Below, in pieces: positions 22,593-25,506 of a stretch of 25,506 bases of DNA (its first letter is position 1; each line of letters starts with the position of its first letter). Location of the stretch: positions 1-25,506 of the forward strand of contig CAMLNA010000056.1 in the NCBI GenBank assembly GCA_946481025.1, given 5' to 3'. A program made the position numbers and the translations under genes. The notes under the pieces are model-generated. The model did no database searches. It saw nothing but the letters and a program-made list of their open reading frames with translations, and was not told the DNA's origin. The stretch is from an uncultured Rivibacter sp. (lineage in GTDB: Bacteria; Pseudomonadota; Gammaproteobacteria; Burkholderiales; Burkholderiaceae).

Positions 22593-24560
22593 GTGCTCAG
22601 CTGGTTCGAAAGACTCGTGCATCCCTACCCGGATGCCGCGCCCACGCCGCCGCCCAAAGGCTTCTTCCCGTTCATCTGGGCCTGTACCGCAGGCCTGCGC
22701 CCCTACCTGCTTGGCATGACGCTGTTCACCGCCGCGATCGGCGCGTTCGAGGCCTTGCTGTTCTCGATGCTCGGGCGCATCGTCGACTGGCTCGCCAACG
22801 TGAAGCCGGCGCAGCTGTGGGCCGAGCATGGCGGCACGCTGGCGCTCCTGGCGGCGGTGTTGGCGGGCAGCATCTTCCTGGTGGCGGTGCAGTCGGCCTT
22901 CCGGCAGCAGGCGCTGGCGGGCAACTTCCCGATGCTGCTGCGCTGGAACTTCCACCGCCTGATGCTGGCCCAGAGCATGGGCTTCTACCAGGACGAGTTC
23001 GCCGGCCGGGTGGCCACCAAGGTGATGCAGACGGCACTGGCGGTGCGCGACACCTGGATGGTGTTCGCCGAGCTGCTGGTGTTCGTGATCATCTACTTCG
23101 TCACGCTGCTGCTCGTGCTGGGCGACTTCAGCCTGCTGCTGCTGGTGCCCTTCCTCGGCTGGCTGGGCCTGTACGTCGGCGCGCTGTGGTACTTCGTGCC
23201 GCGCCTGGGCAAGGTGGCGCAGGCGCAGGCCGATGCCCGCTCGCTGATGACCGGCCGCATCACAGACGCCTACACCAACATCGCGACGGTGAAGCTGTTT
23301 TCGCATGCGGGCCGCGAGGCCGGCTATGCGCGCAGCGCGATGCAGGAGTTCCTGAGCACCGTGTATGCGCAGATGCGCCTGGTCACCGGCTTCGAGATCG
23401 TGAACCACACGCTGACCATGCTGCTCATCCTCGGCTCGGCCGGCGTCGCGCTGTGGGCCTGGATCCATGGCCAGGCCGGCGTGGGCGCGGTCGCCGCCGC
23501 CGGCGCGATGGCGCTGCGGCTCAACGGCATCTCGCACTGGGTGATGTGGGAAATGGCGTCGCTGTTCGAATACATCGGCACGGTGCAGGACGGCATCACC
23601 ACGCTGTCGAAGCCGCACACGGTGCTCGACAAGCCCGACGCCAGGCCGCTGGCCGTGACACGCGGCGAAGTGCGCTTCGAGCGGGTGAGCTTCGGCTACG
23701 GCGGCAGCAAGAAGGTGATCGACGACCTCACGCTCACCATCCGCCCCGGCGAGAAGATCGGCCTGGTGGGCCGCTCGGGGGCCGGCAAGAGCACGGTGGT
23801 GAACCTGCTGCTGCGCTTCTACGACGTGGAGTCGGGGCGCGTCCTCATCGACGGCCAGGACATCTCGCTGGTCACGCAGGACTCGCTGCGCGCCCAGGTC
23901 GGCATGGTCACGCAGGACACGTCGCTGCTGCACCGTTCGGTGCGCGACAACATCCTCTACGGCCGCCCGGACGCGAGCGACGAACGCATGATCGCCGCGG
24001 CCCTGCGCGCCGAGGCGCACGAGTTCATCTGCGGCCTCACCGACCCGAAGGGCCGTACCGCCTACGACGCCCACGTGGGCGAGCGCGGCGTCAAGCTGTC
24101 GGGCGGGCAGCGCCAGCGCATCGCGATCGCGCGGGTGATGCTGAAGGACGCGCCCATCCTGCTGCTCGACGAGGCCACCAGCGCGCTCGACTCGGAAGTG
24201 GAGGCGGCCATCCAGGCCAGCCTGTACCGCCTGATGGAAGGCAAGACGGTGGTGGCCATCGCCCACCGGCTGTCGACGATCGCGGCGATGGACCGGCTCA
24301 TCGTGCTCGACAAGGGCCGCATCGTCGAAGAAGGCGACCACCGCAGCCTGCTCGCCAAGGGCGGGCTCTATGCGCGGCTGTGGGCGCACCAGAGCGGCGG
24401 CTTCCTCGGCGAAACCGCGGACGACGACGAGTCGCCTGCCTCGCCGGACCGCGACAGCGCGGCCGTCGAAGCGGCCACCGCGCTGGGTCGAGCAGCCGCC
24501 GGCACCACGGCGCCAGCCATTGCCGAGCGGCCGGCCGACGGAGCGCCGCTGCATCCTTGA
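22593..24560 (+). CDS. ABC exporter half-transporter (ABCB/MsbA type)
   Basis: 655-residue fused membrane and ATPase protein that works as a homo- or heterodimer. Six helices span about residues 25-330, including the coupling-type TNIATVKLFSHAGREAGYARSAM region. The nucleotide-binding domain starts near 355 and shows Walker A GRSGAGKST (393-401, Lys399), a Q-loop in VTQDTSLL, signature LSGGQ (502-506), Walker B LLLDEATSALD with Glu527 as catalytic base, and the switch His558. A low-complexity acidic and Ala/Pro-rich tail of about 55 residues follows. The GTG at 22593 is chosen because GGAGAT lies 4 nt before it. Substrate unknown; lipid, peptide or drug export are usual for the family. Confidence 0.92.
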   Translation: MLSWFERLVHPYPDAAPTPPPKGFFPFIWACTAGLRPYLLGMTLFTAAIGAFEALLFSMLGRIVDWLANVKPAQLWAEHGGTLALLAAVLAGSIFLVAVQSAFRQQALAGNFPMLLRWNFHRLMLAQSMGFYQDEFAGRVATKVMQTALAVRDTWMVFAELLVFVIIYFVTLLLVLGDFSLLLLVPFLGWLGLYVGALWYFVPRLGKVAQAQADARSLMTGRITDAYTNIATVKLFSHAGREAGYARSAMQEFLSTVYAQMRLVTGFEIVNHTLTMLLILGSAGVALWAWIHGQAGVGAVAAAGAMALRLNGISHWVMWEMASLFEYIGTVQDGITTLSKPHTVLDKPDARPLAVTRGEVRFERVSFGYGGSKKVIDDLTLTIRPGEKIGLVGRSGAGKSTVVNLLLRFYDVESGRVLIDGQDISLVTQDSLRAQVGMVTQDTSLLHRSVRDNILYGRPDASDERMIAAALRAEAHEFICGLTDPKGRTAYDAHVGERGVKLSGGQRQRIAIARVMLKDAPILLLDEATSALDSEVEAAIQASLYRLMEGKTVVAIAHRLSTIAAMDRLIVLDKGRIVEEGDHRSLLAKGGLYARLWAHQSGGFLGETADDDESPASPDRDSAAVEAATALGRAAAGTTAPAIAERPADGAPLHP

Positions 24561-24568
24561 TTTCCGTC

Positions 24569-24667
24569 ATGTCAAGCTGGTGCGGGTTTTCACCGAAGCG
24601 CATAACCGGTGGTAACCAACCTGCACAAATGTGGTGTGGTTTTGCCGGTCCCTTGATGGTCCACTGA
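24569..24667 (+). CDS. Possible 32-aa peptide with duplicated WCGF motif
   Basis: A short open frame starts 9 nt after the ABC exporter stop. It reads MSSWCGFSPKR... and then QMWCGFAGPLMVH, so the tetrapeptide WCGF occurs twice. The repetition is also visible in the DNA (TGGTGCGGGTTTT and TGGTGTGGTTTTG). No ribosome site is evident before the ATG. It may be only a chance frame, or a leader peptide for the following gene. Confidence 0.2.
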   Translation: MSSWCGFSPKRITGGNQPAQMWCGFAGPLMVH

Positions 24668-24697
24668 CGGAAAGCCGGGCGCCAACGAGCGCCGGGC

Positions 24698-24715
24698 GTT
24701 GCCAGGGAGGGCAAC
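24698..24715. repeat. Inverted repeat upstream of the last gene
   Basis: GTTGCC (24698-24703) and GGCAAC (24710-24715) form a 6-bp stem with a 6-nt loop, 45 nt before the start codon of the last gene. Just before it, GCCGGGCG is directly repeated at 24674-24681 and 24691-24698. The region could be a terminator of the ABC exporter gene or a leader of the next. No T tract is present. Confidence 0.35.
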
Positions 24716-24760
24716 CCGCGGGGCCACGAGAAGTACCGGGCTCCGCACGCGTTTGTCCCC

Positions 24761-25506
24761 ATGCGCGACTTCGACGACTCCAGCCTTTGGCGCATCAGCG
24801 ACTACGAGCGCATGCGCATGAACACCGGCACCAGCGGCTACATGAAGCTGGAAGGGCCGACGGTGCTGCCCACCACCCTCATGGCCGAGCTGCACCGGCT
24901 CGACGAGCGCAACGCAGCCGACGATGCACTCGAGGTCATGGCCGCCTGCATGCGCCAGCGCGAGTCGGCCTTGCTCTACCTGCAGCACGGCCAGTACGTG
25001 TGGCCCGTCACGCTGTTCCCGCTGCAGATGCTCTACCACTCGCCGCGCGAGATGGCACCCACCACCGTGGAGCGGCTGGACGACCTGAAGCTCATCAACA
25101 TCGAACCGCCAGGCGTGCGTCCGCCGGGGCACTGGATGTACGAACGGGTCGGCCAGGCCGCTCACTACAGGCCGTTGCTGCCCCTGCTGTGGCTGGTGGC
25201 GCTTCGCGGCCCGCGGCGGGGCCTGCTGTCCGAGATCGGCGGCACGGCCGCCTATCGCGCCATCAAGGACCCGGCCACCGAGAACCTCATCGCACCCGGT
25301 GCGCTGGGCCCTTCGGTGCAACGGCTGCGCCGCGACGCGGCTTCGCTGCGCGACATCGCATCGTGGCCCGGCATGAGCGTCGAGCGTGCCAGCCGCCTCA
25401 TCAATGCGTTGTACCTAGCGCAGTGCCTGATGATGACCCGCACCAACCCGGCCGCGCGCAGCGCCACCGGGTTCGTGGGCCGGCTGCTCGGGCTGGGGCG
25501 TTCGCG
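24761..25506 (+). CDS. Unrecognised protein, 3' end outside the window
   Basis: Open from the ATG at 24761 to the window edge, at least 248 residues, with no stop. The family is not recognised. The N-terminus, MRDFDDSSLWRISDYERMRM, is charged and soluble. A compact central part includes LYLQHGQYVWPVTLFPLQMLYHSPREM and a short hydrophobic stretch, YRPLLPLLWLVALRG, too short to be a confident membrane helix. The C-terminal visible part, SLRDIASWPGMSVERASRLINALYLAQCLMMTR, resembles a winged-helix or small helical module. No strong ribosome site is seen. Codon use matches the neighbours, so it is probably a native gene. Confidence 0.7.
   Translation, partial: MRDFDDSSLWRISDYERMRMNTGTSGYMKLEGPTVLPTTLMAELHRLDERNAADDALEVMAACMRQRESALLYLQHGQYVWPVTLFPLQMLYHSPREMAPTTVERLDDLKLINIEPPGVRPPGHWMYERVGQAAHYRPLLPLLWLVALRGPRRGLLSEIGGTAAYRAIKDPATENLIAPGALGPSVQRLRRDAASLRDIASWPGMSVERASRLINALYLAQCLMMTRTNPAARSATGFVGRLLGLGRS

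Noticed and set aside
20810..24667. A 1285-codon plus-strand open frame crossing trpS and the ABC exporter gene
   Set aside because: It is antisense to trpS and out of frame with the exporter. Both of those show full family motifs, and the long frame has low-complexity composition.
1..25506. CRISPR arrays, tRNA or rRNA genes, insertion sequences, prophage or toxin-antitoxin pairs
   Set aside because: I looked for regular spaced repeats, cloverleaf-like sequences, transposase or integrase motifs and small paired genes, and found none that could be supported.

Overview
The window is about 25.5 kb of very GC-rich DNA with densely packed genes and short intergenic gaps. Codon use (strong G/C at third positions), the gene families and close matches to proteobacterial RluA, TrpS and DUF502 proteins suggest a betaproteobacterium of the order Burkholderiales (Rubrivivax/Methylibium/Rhizobacter-like). 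That placement is inferred from family resemblance, not from a marker-gene search. I see no tRNA, rRNA, CRISPR array, transposase, integrase or phage gene. It reads as ordinary chromosome carrying one accessory respiratory module.

Left part (1-13.1 kb). A divergent FtsH-family membrane AAA protease (186-2108, +) faces a minus-strand pair: a small acidic protein of unknown function and a DUF502 membrane protein. An MFS exporter follows, then a tiny plus-strand membrane protein whose stop codon shares a CTAG palindrome with the stop of a TPR-GGDEF diguanylate cyclase. The minus strand continues with an NTF2-like lipoprotein, a glycine-zipper lipoprotein, a flavin reductase/SDR pair joined by ATGA, the pseudouridine synthase RluA, a SAM methyltransferase, an exported intradiol dioxygenase, a tyrosine/dual-specificity phosphatase, a His-rich mini-lipoprotein, a cupin and a lysine-rich 50-residue protein.

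Middle (13.2-21.2 kb). A Tim44-domain membrane protein and an S4 RNA-binding protein precede the most distinctive region. Two divergent operons are separated by a 125-bp promoter region that carries a 24-bp near-perfect dyad. The minus operon encodes a membrane-anchored dihaem cytochrome c and a sorbosone/glucose dehydrogenase-type lipoprotein, likely PQQ-dependent. The plus operon encodes a monohaem cytochrome c lipoprotein, a caa3-type oxidase subunit II with a C-terminal cytochrome c domain, a 16-codon coupling ORF, a subunit I-subunit III fusion and a small three-helix membrane protein. Together they could form a short periplasmic chain from sugar or aldehyde oxidation through c-haems to O2. 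The oxidase keeps the haem and copper ligands and the D-channel acids but lacks the K-channel Lys and Thr. The monohaem cytochrome and the second domain of the dihaem cytochrome are clear paralogues.

Right part (21.1-25.5 kb). TrpS, with a C-terminal YegP/DUF1508-like extension, runs antisense into the end of the oxidase operon. A half-size ABC exporter (ABCB/MsbA type) and the beginning of an unrecognised protein, cut by the window edge, complete the window.

Several intergenic regions contain hairpins or overlapping inverted repeats that look like terminators, operators or structured leaders. These were read by eye and have not been scored by folding software.
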